DNA from: Planctomycetia bacterium
GTDB lineage: Bacteria; Planctomycetota; Phycisphaerae; UBA1845; UTPLA1
Assembly (NCBI GenBank): GCA_015200345.1
Contig: CP054187.1
Coordinates: 3,704,470 to 3,768,469, forward strand
Direction of reading: 5' to 3'
Length of the DNA: 64,000 bases
Shown here: positions 17,985-26,015 of the stretch, one piece after another
Position numbering within the stretch: the stretch's first letter is position 1
Layout: each line of letters opens with the position of its first letter
The notes under the pieces: model-generated
The model's input: the letters and a program-made list of their open reading frames with translations, nothing else
What the model was told of the DNA's origin: nothing
The model's database searches: none
Made by a program: the position numbers and the translations under genes

Positions 17985-19225
17985 ACCCAGCCGCGGAGCT
18001 TGCAGGCCTCGGCCACTCGAGCGACGCTGACCATGTAAGCAGCCAGCCGCATGTGAACCTTGGCCTGCTCGCGCGTCTTCCACACGGCGTTGAAGGCGTC
18101 GGTCATGTGGCGATCGAGCTGCGAGCAGACGGCCTCCAGCGACCAGTAGTAGTTGTAGGTGTTCTGAACCTGTTCGAGGTAGCTGACGGTCACGCCGCCG
18201 GCGTTGGCCATGAAGTCGGGCAAGACCAGGATGCCCTTCTTGTGCAGGATGGCATCGGCGTCGGGGGTCGTCGGACCGTTGGCCAGCTCGCAGATCAGCT
18301 TGGCCTTGATGTTGTTGGCGTTGGCGCCGGTGATGACGCACTCCAGCGCCGCCGGAACCAGAATGTCCACGTCCAGCACGAGCAGCTCTTCGTTCGTGAG
18401 GTCCTTCGCGCCCTTGAAGCCGATGACCGAGCCGGTCTGCTTGAAGTGTTCAACCACTGCGGGAATGTCCAGCCCGCCCTCCTTGAAGATGCCGCCCTTC
18501 ACGTCCGACACGGCGACGATCTTCGCGCCCTGTTCGGCGAGCAGCCGCGCGGCACACGAGCCAACGTTGCCGAAGCCCTGAATCGCGTACGTGGCCTTGG
18601 AAGGATCGAGGCTGATCTTGGCGGCCGCCTCGCGGACGGTGTAGATGCCGCCTCGCGCGGTGGCGTTGCCGCGGCCTTCGGAGCCGCCCAGCGGGAGGGG
18701 CTTGCCGGTGATGACACCGGGATGGCTGTGTCCGACGATGGTTTCGTATTCATCCATCATCCAGGCCATGATTTGCGGGGTGGTGTTGACGTCGGGCGCG
18801 GGCACGTCTTTGTGAACGCCCAATTCGCCGGCGACGGCGCGGATGTAGGCGCGGGCGAGGCGCTCCTTTTCGGTCTCGGAAAGCTCATTCGGGTTGCAGA
18901 TGATGCCGCCCTTGCCGCCGCCGAGGGGGATGTTGACCACGGCGCACTTCCAGGTCATCCAGGCCGCGAGGGCGCGAATCGTGTCGATGGTCTCATCGGG
19001 GTGCCAGCGGATGCCGCCCTTGGTCGGGCCGCGCGCGGCGTTGTACTGCACACGGTAGGCATGAAAGACACGCGTCTTGCCGGTGTCCATCTTGACGGGC
19101 AGCGTGAAGTGAAACTCCTTCATCGGCCAGCGGAGCAGTTCGTGCGTCGCGGTGTCGAGTCCGAGCTTGGCGGCGGCTTCGTCGAGTTGCTGCTGGGCGA
19201 TCTTGAACGGGTTCATCTCGGCCAT
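17981..19225 (-). CDS. Glu/Leu/Phe/Val dehydrogenase, glutamate dehydrogenase paralogue 2
   Basis: A protein of 414 residues; the start ATG at 19225 follows AAGGAG by 9 nt. It has all the dehydrogenase motifs: ARGPTKGGIRWHP, the catalytic Lys in MTWKCAVVNIPLGGGKGG, APDVNTTPQIMAWMMDEYE, TGKPLPLGGSEGR and the Rossmann motif GFGNVGSCAARLLAE. Outside the tract at 18343-18586 it differs extensively from the gene at 10868 (VAGELGVHKD versus LALGVYRD, LICELANGPT versus IIEAANSPV). Inside the tract the DNA is nearly identical. It lacks the N-terminal extension of copy 1. Whether it prefers glutamate or a branched amino acid, or NAD versus NADP, cannot be read reliably. Confidence 0.92.
   Translation of the reverse strand: MAEMNPFKIAQQQLDEAAAKLGLDTATHELLRWPMKEFHFTLPVKMDTGKTRVFHAYRVQYNAARGPTKGGIRWHPDETIDTIRALAAWMTWKCAVVNIPLGGGKGGIICNPNELSETEKERLARAYIRAVAGELGVHKDVPAPDVNTTPQIMAWMMDEYETIVGHSHPGVITGKPLPLGGSEGRGNATARGGIYTVREAAAKISLDPSKATYAIQGFGNVGSCAARLLAEQGAKIVAVSDVKGGIFKEGGLDIPAVVEHFKQTGSVIGFKGAKDLTNEELLVLDVDILVPAALECVITGANANNIKAKLICELANGPTTPDADAILHKKGILVLPDFMANAGGVTVSYLEQVQNTYNYYWSLEAVCSQLDRHMTDAFNAVWKTREQAKVHMRLAAYMVSVARVAEACKLRGWV
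18343..18586 (-). repeat. Inverted near-identical tract, copy in gdh paralogue 2
   Basis: Partner of 11618-11861 in the opposite orientation, about 6.5 kb away. The pair could support gene conversion or inversion of the intervening DNA. Confidence 0.9.
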
Positions 19226-19598
19226 GGTTGAATGCTCCTTGCGTAGCGGCTTGACTCGAAGGGCCAAATGCTAACGCGGCCGAGCGATCACGACAAACCG
19301 GTCCACACAAGCGCGAACCCGGCGCGGACCGCGTGGGTCGGCCCTTCGCAGAATACCGATCTTGCAATCTGTGTGCCGCCGCGCCGACGCTGGAAGGACT
19401 AAGCGGTACCGCAGAATGATTCATAGGGTGTGGTACCCGCCCCAGCGGGTGAACCACAGGCGAGACGCCTGTGCCACAGGTGAAGACTCATTACGGCTTC
19501 ACTTAGCCTGCATGACGGATCGGGACATGAGAATAGGATCGACGGCCCGAAGGCGTGATCAGAATGAGGATTGTTCGATGCGATCCGCGACGCCGGAA
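19226..19598. other. Non-coding gap with hairpins
   Basis: A 373-bp stretch between the gdh paralogue 2 start and the end of the cyclic-nucleotide-binding-domain gene. I see no credible gene or RNA gene. It holds two overlapping hairpins at 19430-19473 (listed separately). The promoter of the gdh gene should lie in 19226-19330, but no convincing hexamer pair stands out. Confidence 0.6.
19430..19473. repeat. Two overlapping, mutually exclusive hairpins
   Basis: Hairpin 1: GTGGT/ACCAC (19430-19434, 19453-19457) enclosing CCCGC/GCGGG (19436-19440, 19445-19449). Hairpin 2: CACAGGCG (19455-19462), loop AGA, CGCCTGTG (19466-19473). The arms share bases 19455-19457. The look is that of a dispersed intergenic palindromic repeat; only one copy is in the window. 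Confidence 0.5.
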
Positions 19599-20051
19599 TC
19601 AGCGGTTGGAACCGGTCAGGGACTCGATCAACGATTGCTCTTTCTCAATCAAGGTGCGCAGGGCCTCGCGGAAAATGCGCTGGGAGAGGAACGGGTCGCC
19701 CAGCAGAATTCGGCGGAAAGCCGGGGCCGGCCACTCCAGGATCACGGACTTTTCCGCAGCCCGGACCGAGGCGGAACGCGGGATTCCGCACAAGACCGCC
19801 AATTCTCCAACGATCGCGCCGGGATCCGTGAATTTCAGACTCATGTCCTTGCCGTCGCGCTGGACGAAGACTTCCAGACGGCCGTCCAGCACGAGCAGGG
19901 CGCATTCCGCGGCATCCTTCTCCTTGAAGACGACCTCACCGGGATTCAATTCACGAATCTGGCCGGCCTGGAGAATCGCCTGCGCCCCGTGCGGCGTGAA
20001 GCCCGCAAAGAGCGGGAACCGGGTGATGGCGACATCGTATGCGTGAGACAT
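19599..20051 (-). CDS. Stand-alone cyclic-nucleotide-binding domain protein
   Basis: About 150 residues. ATG 20051 has AGGA 8 nt upstream; ATG 20075 is a less well placed alternative. The whole protein is one CAP/cNMP-binding beta-barrel: FPLFAGFTPHGAQAILQAG, ELNPGEVVFKEKDAAECALLVLDGRLEVFV, then FTDPGAIVGELAVLCGIPRSASVRAAEKSVIL, which fits the phosphate-binding cassette (GELA..x..RSASV), and a C-terminal helix. There is no helix-turn-helix, kinase or channel part, so it is a sensor without its own output. It follows the 207-residue secreted protein gene on the same strand within about 40 bp, so they are likely co-transcribed. Confidence 0.85.
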   Translation of the reverse strand: MSHAYDVAITRFPLFAGFTPHGAQAILQAGQIRELNPGEVVFKEKDAAECALLVLDGRLEVFVQRDGKDMSLKFTDPGAIVGELAVLCGIPRSASVRAAEKSVILEWPAPAFRRILLGDPFLSQRIFREALRTLIEKEQSLIESLTGSNR

Positions 20052-20089
20052 GTGCGCGATCCTGGTGCCACTCATGAGGCACGTTCGGG

Positions 20090-20713
20090 TTATTTGAGAT
20101 TTCCCAGATTCGGCTGGGTCAGCAGCTTCTGCACCAGCAGGTAATTGACGCCATGGTACGCGGTCATCTCGCCGCTGACGAGGAAGACAATGGGCTTGGT
20201 CGCGCCGGAGGTAACGATTTCCATGTCTTCGAGGAGTCGATTCGGCAGCAGGCGGACGGGCGGTTCAACCGGCCCTTGCCCGCGGCTTTCGAACGAGAAG
20301 GTGTAGTAATCTCCTTCGCGCGTGAGGCGACCGGGGCGGTCCACGATGCGATACCCATCGGGGTAGAGTTTGGGCACCAGCGCGCCGACCGCGTTGACCG
20401 GCAGGGCCGTCGGGTCAATGGCCGAGGTGCGATCCTGACCGGGCCGCGACGGCAGAATAACGGGCCGGGGCGTATCGCCGGAATCGCGCGACAGCTCGCG
20501 AAGAATCTCCGCCGCGCTGGGTTCGCGACGCGGCTCGGCCTCGTCATCCGTTTGACGCGAGGCCCCTGCGGCAGCGGCGGCCGGCTGCGAAGCGGCGGGT
20601 TTTCCTGATGTATCGGGCGCGGTCTGCGCGAGAAGCGGCCACGCCAATGCGAGCATCGCGGAACAGGCCCCTGCCGCAACGCAACAACGATCCATTGATG
20701 CGAAAGACTTCAT
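20090..20713 (-). CDS. Putative secreted protein of unknown function
   Basis: A protein of 207 residues from ATG 20713 (MKSFASMDRCC); the frame is open further upstream but without a signal sequence. A signal peptide (VAAGACSAMLALAWPLLAQ) is followed by a Ala/Ser/Gln/Pro-rich linker to about residue 70. A conserved-looking C-terminal domain has VPKLYPDGYRIVDRPGRL, YYTFSFESRGQG and PVRLLPNRLLEDME, and ends with VSGEMTAYHGVNYLLVQKLL. This C-terminal 'G..L.P.G..I..R.GR...' pattern recurs in planctomycete secreted proteins of unknown role. It precedes the cNMP-binding gene on the same strand. Confidence 0.65.
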   Translation of the reverse strand: MKSFASMDRCCVAAGACSAMLALAWPLLAQTAPDTSGKPAASQPAAAAAGASRQTDDEAEPRREPSAAEILRELSRDSGDTPRPVILPSRPGQDRTSAIDPTALPVNAVGALVPKLYPDGYRIVDRPGRLTREGDYYTFSFESRGQGPVEPPVRLLPNRLLEDMEIVTSGATKPIVFLVSGEMTAYHGVNYLLVQKLLTQPNLGNLK

Positions 20714-20819
20714 GGTGTTGATCTCCAGGTCGCAGTGCCTTCCGTGGCATGCCGCCGGGATTATACCTCCTAGCATCCCGCGCGAATCGGCGCGGCGCGT
20801 GGGCGCTTCGTCCCGGCTG

Positions 20820-23135
20820 TCAGGGCGCCAGCAGCGCACGGAGTTGTTCGGCGTCGCTGGTTGGCGCCTTGCAAGTGAAGTTCCGACAGACAAAAGCCGC
20901 TGCGCCGGTCGGCGGCGGCTGCTTGCCGGCAAGCAAGGGGATGCGTTTCGCCAAATCGGCTGCATCGGGAGCATCCACGTAGATTCGCGCGAAAACGACG
21001 TTGGGCACGTACGTCCGCCACGCTGTTTCGATCAATTTGTCGAGGTTCGCGGCGTCTGCCGAGGCGGCGACGAAGGCCAACTCGCGCGGGCGACGGTGAT
21101 AAAAATCGATTGCGGAGAGCATCCGTTCGGAGCGAAACGGCGTTTCGTCCAGATGTTTGCTGAACGCGCGAATCATCCGCTCGGCTTCTTCGTGGAGGTC
21201 TTTGCGATCCAGCAGCACCGCCAGGCGCAGCAGATTCATGAGTTGCACCGAGTTGCCGGACGGAGTCGCGCCGTCGTTGTTGTCCTTCGCTCGAACGATC
21301 AGTTTCTCGCCATCAACGGGCGTGTAGTAGTACGCACCGTGGTCCGCATCGCGGAAGTACCGCGCCAGATCGTCGTTCAGCTTTTCCGCGTGATCCAGCC
21401 ATCTCGTATCAAAGGTGGTCTCATACAGGTTCAGCATCGCTTCGATCAAACAGGCGTGATCGTCGAGGTAGGCATGCGTATGCGCCTTGCCGGCGCGGTA
21501 CGTTCGCAGCAGGCGGCCTTCGCGGACCATCCGGGTCATCACAAAGGTCGCCGCCTTCTCCGCCGAGACGCGATAGCGGTCATCACCAAGAATCCGAGCC
21601 CCGCGGGCCATGCTCGCGATCATCATGCCGTTCCAGCCCGACAGCACCTTGTCATCCAGATGCGGCTTGACGCGCTTCTCTCGCGCGGCGAAGAGCGTCG
21701 CACGCGCCGTGTTCAGGCGTTTTTCCGCTTCGCCGATCTCCAGACCGTGCAGCTTCGCGACGGTCTCCAGGGGACGCTGGATGTTCAGAATGTTCACGCC
21801 TTCCCAGTTGCCGTCCTTCGTCACGTCGTAGTAATCGCAGAACAGGGCGGCGTCGCTTCCGAGCAGGGCCTTTACTTCGTCCAGGGTCCAAACGTAGAAC
21901 CGGCCCTCGTGCCCCTCGCTGTCGGCGTCGCGCGTGGAGTAGTACCCGCCTTCGGGGCTTTGCAGGTCGGCGATGACGTAATCGAGCGTCTCGCGCGCGA
22001 CGCGCCCATACAGCGGCTTGCCGGTCAATTGAAACGCTTTGAGATAAATGTCGCTTACCAGCGCCTGATCGTACAGCATCTTCTCAAAATGCGGCACGAG
22101 CCAGTCCACGTCGGTGCTGTAGCGTGCGAACCCGCCACCGAGTTGATCGTAGATTCCGCCGTGCGCCATCTTCTCAAGCGTCAACTCAACGGCGGCGAGC
22201 ATGCGCGCGTCCGGCTCCGCCCGGCTGCCGTCGCGTGACTCCTGCGAGGCGTGATAAACACGCAGCATGAGGTCCATCGCCATCGCCGGCGGGAACTTGT
22301 TCGTGCCGCCGCCGCTCATGCCGCCCTTGACCGGGTCAAAGGCCTTTGTCAGAAAGACCGCGGATCGCTGGACGACTTCCCAGGGGACCAGTTCCTGTCC
22401 TTGCGCGACAGTTGTCAACTGCTGCACCGCCTGCGTCAACTGGTCCGCCTGATCCAATGCCTTTTCACGCTGGTTCTTCCAGATGTCGGCGAGGAACTCC
22501 AGCACACGCTTGAAGCCGGGCCGGCCGTAGCGATCATCGGGCGGGAAATACGTTCCGGCGTAGAAGGGCTTGAGATCGGGCGTCAGCCAGACCGACATGG
22601 GCCAGCCGCCCGAGCGGGTCAGCGCCTGCGTGGCCATCATGTAGATGTCGTCAAGGTCGGGGCGTTCCTCGCGGTCGACTTTGATCGGCACGAAATGCGC
22701 GTTGAGGAACGCGGCGATCTCCTCGTTCTCGAAACTCTCGCGCTCCATGACATGGCACCAATGGCACGCGGAATAACCGATGGACAGGAAGATGGGCTTG
22801 TCTTCGCGTCGCGCCTTGTCCAGCGCTTCGGTTCCCCATTCGTACCAATCGACGGGGTTGTATGCGTGTTGCAGCAGGTACGGGCTGGTGGCGCGGGCGA
22901 GGCGATTGGGCTTGCGCGAAGAGGTCGAGGTCGTCATGCGGGCGTCCTGTTGAGGGGGTGAGATCGTGCCGGTATTGCTCACAGCCGGCGCGCGGTTGAG
23001 TCCTTGCCGGGCGATTTCATCGGATTCGTAGGCGGCATTGCAACCGACGACCAGCAGCACGGTCAACCTGGCAACCCGGAGTATTGCAACATGCCGGTTG
23101 CGCGGCAGCGTGATGGTTGATTGCGTATGAAACAT
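20820..23135 (-). CDS. DUF255 thioredoxin-like protein (YyaL family), probable lipoprotein
   Basis: A protein of 771 residues from ATG 23135. A hydrophobic stretch ends in the lipobox-like LLVVGC about 30 residues in, suggesting an N-terminal lipid anchor; a start at 22937 ([11 protein letters not shown]) would give a cytoplasmic form. The thioredoxin-like DUF255 domain begins with [25 protein letters not shown] and has the redox motif [12 protein letters not shown]. An alpha/alpha-barrel resembling glycosidase or N-acylglucosamine epimerase folds follows, with [31 protein letters not shown] and [15 protein letters not shown]. The family is conserved from bacteria to human SPATA20, and its substrate is unknown. 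A candidate structured RNA lies directly upstream. Confidence 0.9.
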   Translation of the reverse strand: MFHTQSTITLPRNRHVAILRVARLTVLLVVGCNAAYESDEIARQGLNRAPAVSNTGTISPPQQDARMTTSTSSRKPNRLARATSPYLLQHAYNPVDWYEWGTEALDKARREDKPIFLSIGYSACHWCHVMERESFENEEIAAFLNAHFVPIKVDREERPDLDDIYMMATQALTRSGGWPMSVWLTPDLKPFYAGTYFPPDDRYGRPGFKRVLEFLADIWKNQREKALDQADQLTQAVQQLTTVAQGQELVPWEVVQRSAVFLTKAFDPVKGGMSGGGTNKFPPAMAMDLMLRVYHASQESRDGSRAEPDARMLAAVELTLEKMAHGGIYDQLGGGFARYSTDVDWLVPHFEKMLYDQALVSDIYLKAFQLTGKPLYGRVARETLDYVIADLQSPEGGYYSTRDADSEGHEGRFYVWTLDEVKALLGSDAALFCDYYDVTKDGNWEGVNILNIQRPLETVAKLHGLEIGEAEKRLNTARATLFAAREKRVKPHLDDKVLSGWNGMMIASMARGARILGDDRYRVSAEKAATFVMTRMVREGRLLRTYRAGKAHTHAYLDDHACLIEAMLNLYETTFDTRWLDHAEKLNDDLARYFRDADHGAYYYTPVDGEKLIVRAKDNNDGATPSGNSVQLMNLLRLAVLLDRKDLHEEAERMIRAFSKHLDETPFRSERMLSAIDFYHRRPRELAFVAASADAANLDKLIETAWRTYVPNVVFARIYVDAPDAADLAKRIPLLAGKQPPPTGAAAFVCRNFTCKAPTSDAEQLRALLAP

Positions 23136-23194
23136 TCCGGGAGTATAGGGCGAATGCCCCAAAAGAGCCGATTGCGCAAACCATCGAACCAGGG

Positions 23195-23425
23195 GCACAA
23201 ACGCAAGCGTCACGCTTGCGTAGTTGAGCCAAATAAGGTGGCCCAGTCGCCCAAACGGTGAGTTCAGACGACCGGGCCAGAGGGTGGAGTGGGATCTGTT
23301 AAAGCCGGACTGCTTACGCGTCCGGGTTTGTTCTGGTTCGTTCGGGTCTCAACCTATTAGACCCGATTGGTTCACCAAGGTTAGATCGCTTTTCCGCGAT
23401 CCTTCTGTTCTGCTTGGTGAAACGT
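23195..23425 (-). ncRNA. Candidate structured RNA between sppA and the DUF255 gene
   Basis: No gene lies in this 230-bp part of the sppA/DUF255 gap, but it holds consecutive inverted repeats. These are TTCACCAAG/CTTGGTGAA (23371-23379, 23413-23421) enclosing GATCGC/GCGATC (23384-23389, 23396-23401); CGGGTCT/AGACCCG (23343-23349, 23359-23365); CCGGAC/GTCCGG (23305-23310, 23320-23325); and TGGCCC/GGGCCA with GTCG/CGAC inside (23239-23249, 23269-23279). On the minus strand a 9-bp hairpin ACGCAAGCG/CGCTTGCGT (23201-23221) comes last and could be a terminator, with a weak T run after it. I do not recognise a known RNA family. It could equally be the 3' UTR of sppA or the leader of the DUF255 gene. 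Confidence 0.35.
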
Positions 23426-23441
23426 TCTGCCGCGTCGGGCT

Positions 23442-25325
23442 TCACTTCGACAGCGTCGTGAAACTCGGTCCAATGAGTAATACTCCGTCCTGCGACAGAA
23501 GTTCCATGTGGATCAGAAAATCTTCCACGGCCCGGGCCTTGATGGGGTCAAGGCGACGGATTGCTTCCAGACCGGCCGCCATCGCGGGCAACCGTGCGTA
23601 ACGCGAGAGCGCCTGAACGCCCGTTCGAACGGCCGCGCCAGTGTGGATGAACTCATGGTCCTTGTCCTTCCCGCCGCCAAACGCTTCCGCGAAAATGTCG
23701 GCGAGGTTCTTGGGCTTCGGGAAGACTTTCAATTCGTAATCGCTTTCGATATCCGCCTCGCTCGCGGTGTAGCGAATCGCATCGGCGAAACCGCCGAGCC
23801 GATCGACGAGGCCGATCTCAATTGCCTGTTCGCCTGTATAGACTCGTCCGCCCGCAAGGCTCTCCAGGTCACCCTTGATGCGGTCGCCGCGGCCCTGCGT
23901 GACGCGATCTTTGAACTCGCCGTAAATGCGATTCATGAAGCCGCTCATCACCTTGTGTTCCTCCTCGGTGAATTTGCGATTGGTGTTCATGATGTCGGCG
24001 TGCTTGCCGCGCTTGTATTCGTGACCGGTGACGCCGACCCAGTCCCACAGGCCCTTGGTCACCAATTTGCCGCCGACGACGCCGATGGAACCGGTGATGG
24101 TCGAAGGCTGCGCAAAAATCGTGTCCGCCTGCGTGGCGACGTAATACCCGCCGCTGCCGGCCACGTTGCCCATTGAGCAAATGAACGGCCGACCGCTCTT
24201 CTTAAATCGCATCGTGGCTTCGGCGATGATTTCGCTGGCAATGGCCGATCCGCCGGGCGAGTCGACGCGCAGGATGAGGGCCTTCACGTTTTTATCCGCC
24301 GCGGCCTCGGCGATGGCTTTGCGTATCGTGTCGGAGCCGGCGTTGGAGGGCGGGCCTCCGAACATGCCCGGTTCGCTTTCGCCCTGCGTGATCGGTCCTT
24401 CGACGTACACGACGGCAATGGCGGGCTTCTGGGATTCTTCCTTGGGTTTCATGACCTGGGCAAAGAAGCCCCAGATGGCGAACGGGTTCTCAAGATCAAG
24501 CTCCGGACCCTTCTTGCGGCCGTAGTCGAAGGCGACTTTCGCATTCTTGCCGTATTTCTTGCGAACGGCCTTGACGAAGTCCTCGCGGAACATCAAGTCA
24601 TCGACAAGGCCGGCTTCCTTCGCTTCGGCGGGCGACAGGATGGCTTTGTCGATCAATTGATCGAGTTCGTCGATTTCGATCTTGCGGCTCTTGCAGATCT
24701 CGCTCTTGAGGGTGGCGAAGATCGAATCGATCAATCGATTGGTCTGCTCTTCCGCCGGTTTGCTCGGTCCTTCGAGGTAGAACGGCTCGCCAGCGGACTT
24801 GTAGTCACCGCAGTGGATGATGTCGGCTTGCACACCGATCTTGTCCATCATGCGCTTGAAATAAAGCCCTTCCGAGTACATGCCGGCCAGCTCGACCACG
24901 CCGCGCGGCATCAGCACCAGCTTGCTGGCTGCCGACGCCAGCATCAGCCTGCCCATGCCGAGTGTCTCGGTGAAAACCCAAACGTCCTTGTCGGCGGCCC
25001 GCAGCGCTTCAATCTGCGTACGCAGTTCCTGAATTTGGGCGATCCCCAGTGCCGCGTTCTCCATGTCGAGGATGACGGCTTTCACCTTGTCGTCCGTTCG
25101 GGCCTTTTTGAACTTCGCCAACAAATCGAACATGTTGGTCGGCGCCTTGCCGCCAAACAGTTCGCCCAGTCCGGCGAGTTGTTCGGGTTGCTCGGAGATC
25201 TGCCCGGCGACCTTAAAATAGGCAACGATGCTCTTGCCATCCTGCGCGCGGGCGGTCTGCGTGAACGCCGGCCCAAGCAGCGATGCGGACAAGATCAGTG
25301 CGAGATTTCGAAACGTGCTTCGCAT
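23442..25325 (-). CDS. sppA: Signal peptide peptidase SppA, 67-kDa (long) type
   Basis: A membrane-associated serine protease that degrades released signal peptides. The product is 627 residues from ATG 25325 (MRSTFRNLALILSASLLG), with GGAG 9 nt upstream; the signal or anchor segment ends near ARAQ. As in the E. coli long form it has two peptidase S49 repeats. The N-terminal repeat carries the presumed catalytic lysine in CGDYKSAGEPF. The C-terminal repeat carries the nucleophile serine in NVAGSGGYYVATQADTIFA, followed by STITGSIGVVGGK. Its C-terminal about 60 residues (LKVFPKPKNLADIF and onward) complete a normal length. The gene is monocistronic or followed by the structured intergenic region. 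Confidence 0.93.
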   Translation of the reverse strand: MRSTFRNLALILSASLLGPAFTQTARAQDGKSIVAYFKVAGQISEQPEQLAGLGELFGGKAPTNMFDLLAKFKKARTDDKVKAVILDMENAALGIAQIQELRTQIEALRAADKDVWVFTETLGMGRLMLASAASKLVLMPRGVVELAGMYSEGLYFKRMMDKIGVQADIIHCGDYKSAGEPFYLEGPSKPAEEQTNRLIDSIFATLKSEICKSRKIEIDELDQLIDKAILSPAEAKEAGLVDDLMFREDFVKAVRKKYGKNAKVAFDYGRKKGPELDLENPFAIWGFFAQVMKPKEESQKPAIAVVYVEGPITQGESEPGMFGGPPSNAGSDTIRKAIAEAAADKNVKALILRVDSPGGSAIASEIIAEATMRFKKSGRPFICSMGNVAGSGGYYVATQADTIFAQPSTITGSIGVVGGKLVTKGLWDWVGVTGHEYKRGKHADIMNTNRKFTEEEHKVMSGFMNRIYGEFKDRVTQGRGDRIKGDLESLAGGRVYTGEQAIEIGLVDRLGGFADAIRYTASEADIESDYELKVFPKPKNLADIFAEAFGGGKDKDHEFIHTGAAVRTGVQALSRYARLPAMAAGLEAIRRLDPIKARAVEDFLIHMELLSQDGVLLIGPSFTTLSK

Positions 25326-25503
25326 GGTTTGAGGCTCCACATCAAAAGTGAGTTGTTCCGGGCCGGCCGAATATTCACCACCGCTCAACGCGGCCGATGG
25401 CCCGCCGGATGTTTGACCGTCTCCCATCCCAAGCCGTAGAACGAAAATGCCCGGCGCGACTCACGCCGCCGCTTGACAGGCAAAAATCTCCCGCTCGCGG
25501 GGT

Positions 25504-25950
25504 TCAATCCACCTGTTCGGACCGTGCCGAGCGCTCGTCCACGCGCTTGGAATGGCCGGTCTGGATGCCGCCGAATCCCTTGATCGATGGCATGTCTTCG
25601 GGCTTTTCGTCCGGGTGATAAGCGAAAACCTCCACGCGGACGACCTCATCAAATGGCAGGGTGACCACAAAGGCACCGACCTTGTAGGCATCGTCGGCGG
25701 GGGCACATTCGAAAGAGAGTGAGCTGGTCGTGGATGAAATGATGAGTTCCTTCAATTCATACGAGAAGCCGTCGCGCAGATAGAGAATCGACCGCGCCTC
25801 CAGCTTTTCGAGGAACGCGGCGGCCGCCTTGTCGCGTTCGAGGTCCTCGTTCTTCAGTTTTGGAAAATGCGACCGGACGCAGCGGCGTTTGGCCTCGGCG
25901 ATGCGGTTCTGGTAAGCGCCGCCGAACCACCAGTCGTAATCAAAAATCAT
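25504..25950 (-). CDS. Hypothetical protein
   Basis: A protein of 148 residues that I do not recognise. ATG 25950 is chosen because GGGGGT lies 5-10 nt upstream; an ATG 12 nt earlier is less well placed. It is soluble with no signal peptide. The N-terminus is aromatic (MIFDYDWWFGGAYQNRI). A helical part with a basic/acidic mix follows (CVRSHFPKLKNEDLERDKAAAAFLEKLE), and then beta segments (SLSFECAPADDAYKVGAFVVTLPFDEVVRVEVFAY). It lies divergently from queG and upstream of sppA on the same strand, 178 bp apart. Confidence 0.65.
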   Translation of the reverse strand: MIFDYDWWFGGAYQNRIAEAKRRCVRSHFPKLKNEDLERDKAAAAFLEKLEARSILYLRDGFSYELKELIISSTTSSLSFECAPADDAYKVGAFVVTLPFDEVVRVEVFAYHPDEKPEDMPSIKGFGGIQTGHSKRVDERSARSEQVD

Positions 25951-26002
25951 GGCAACCCCCATTATGGGCGCGTGTGTTCACGTAGCGTTGCGGATTGTCG
26001 CG

Positions 26003-26015
26003 TACAATCAGGCGA
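26003..26015 (+). promoter_or_regulatory. Possible -10 element for leaderless queG
   Basis: TACAAT (26003-26008, in the context GCGTACAAT) ends 7 bp before the ATG at 26016. No clear -35 and no ribosome-binding site are visible. Confidence 0.35.

Noticed and set aside
11618-18586. Insertion-sequence ends or a mobile element as the cause of the inverted 244-bp tract
   Set aside because: The tract lies entirely inside matching codons of two dehydrogenase genes and there is no transposase or target duplication.
17924-19231. A 435-codon plus-strand frame across the second gdh gene
   Set aside because: It is antisense to a clear dehydrogenase whose motifs are complete; the frame is a by-product of high GC.
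20712-22238. A 508-codon plus-strand frame antisense to the DUF255 gene
   Set aside because: The minus-strand gene has CHWCHVM and conserved barrel motifs; the plus frame has none.
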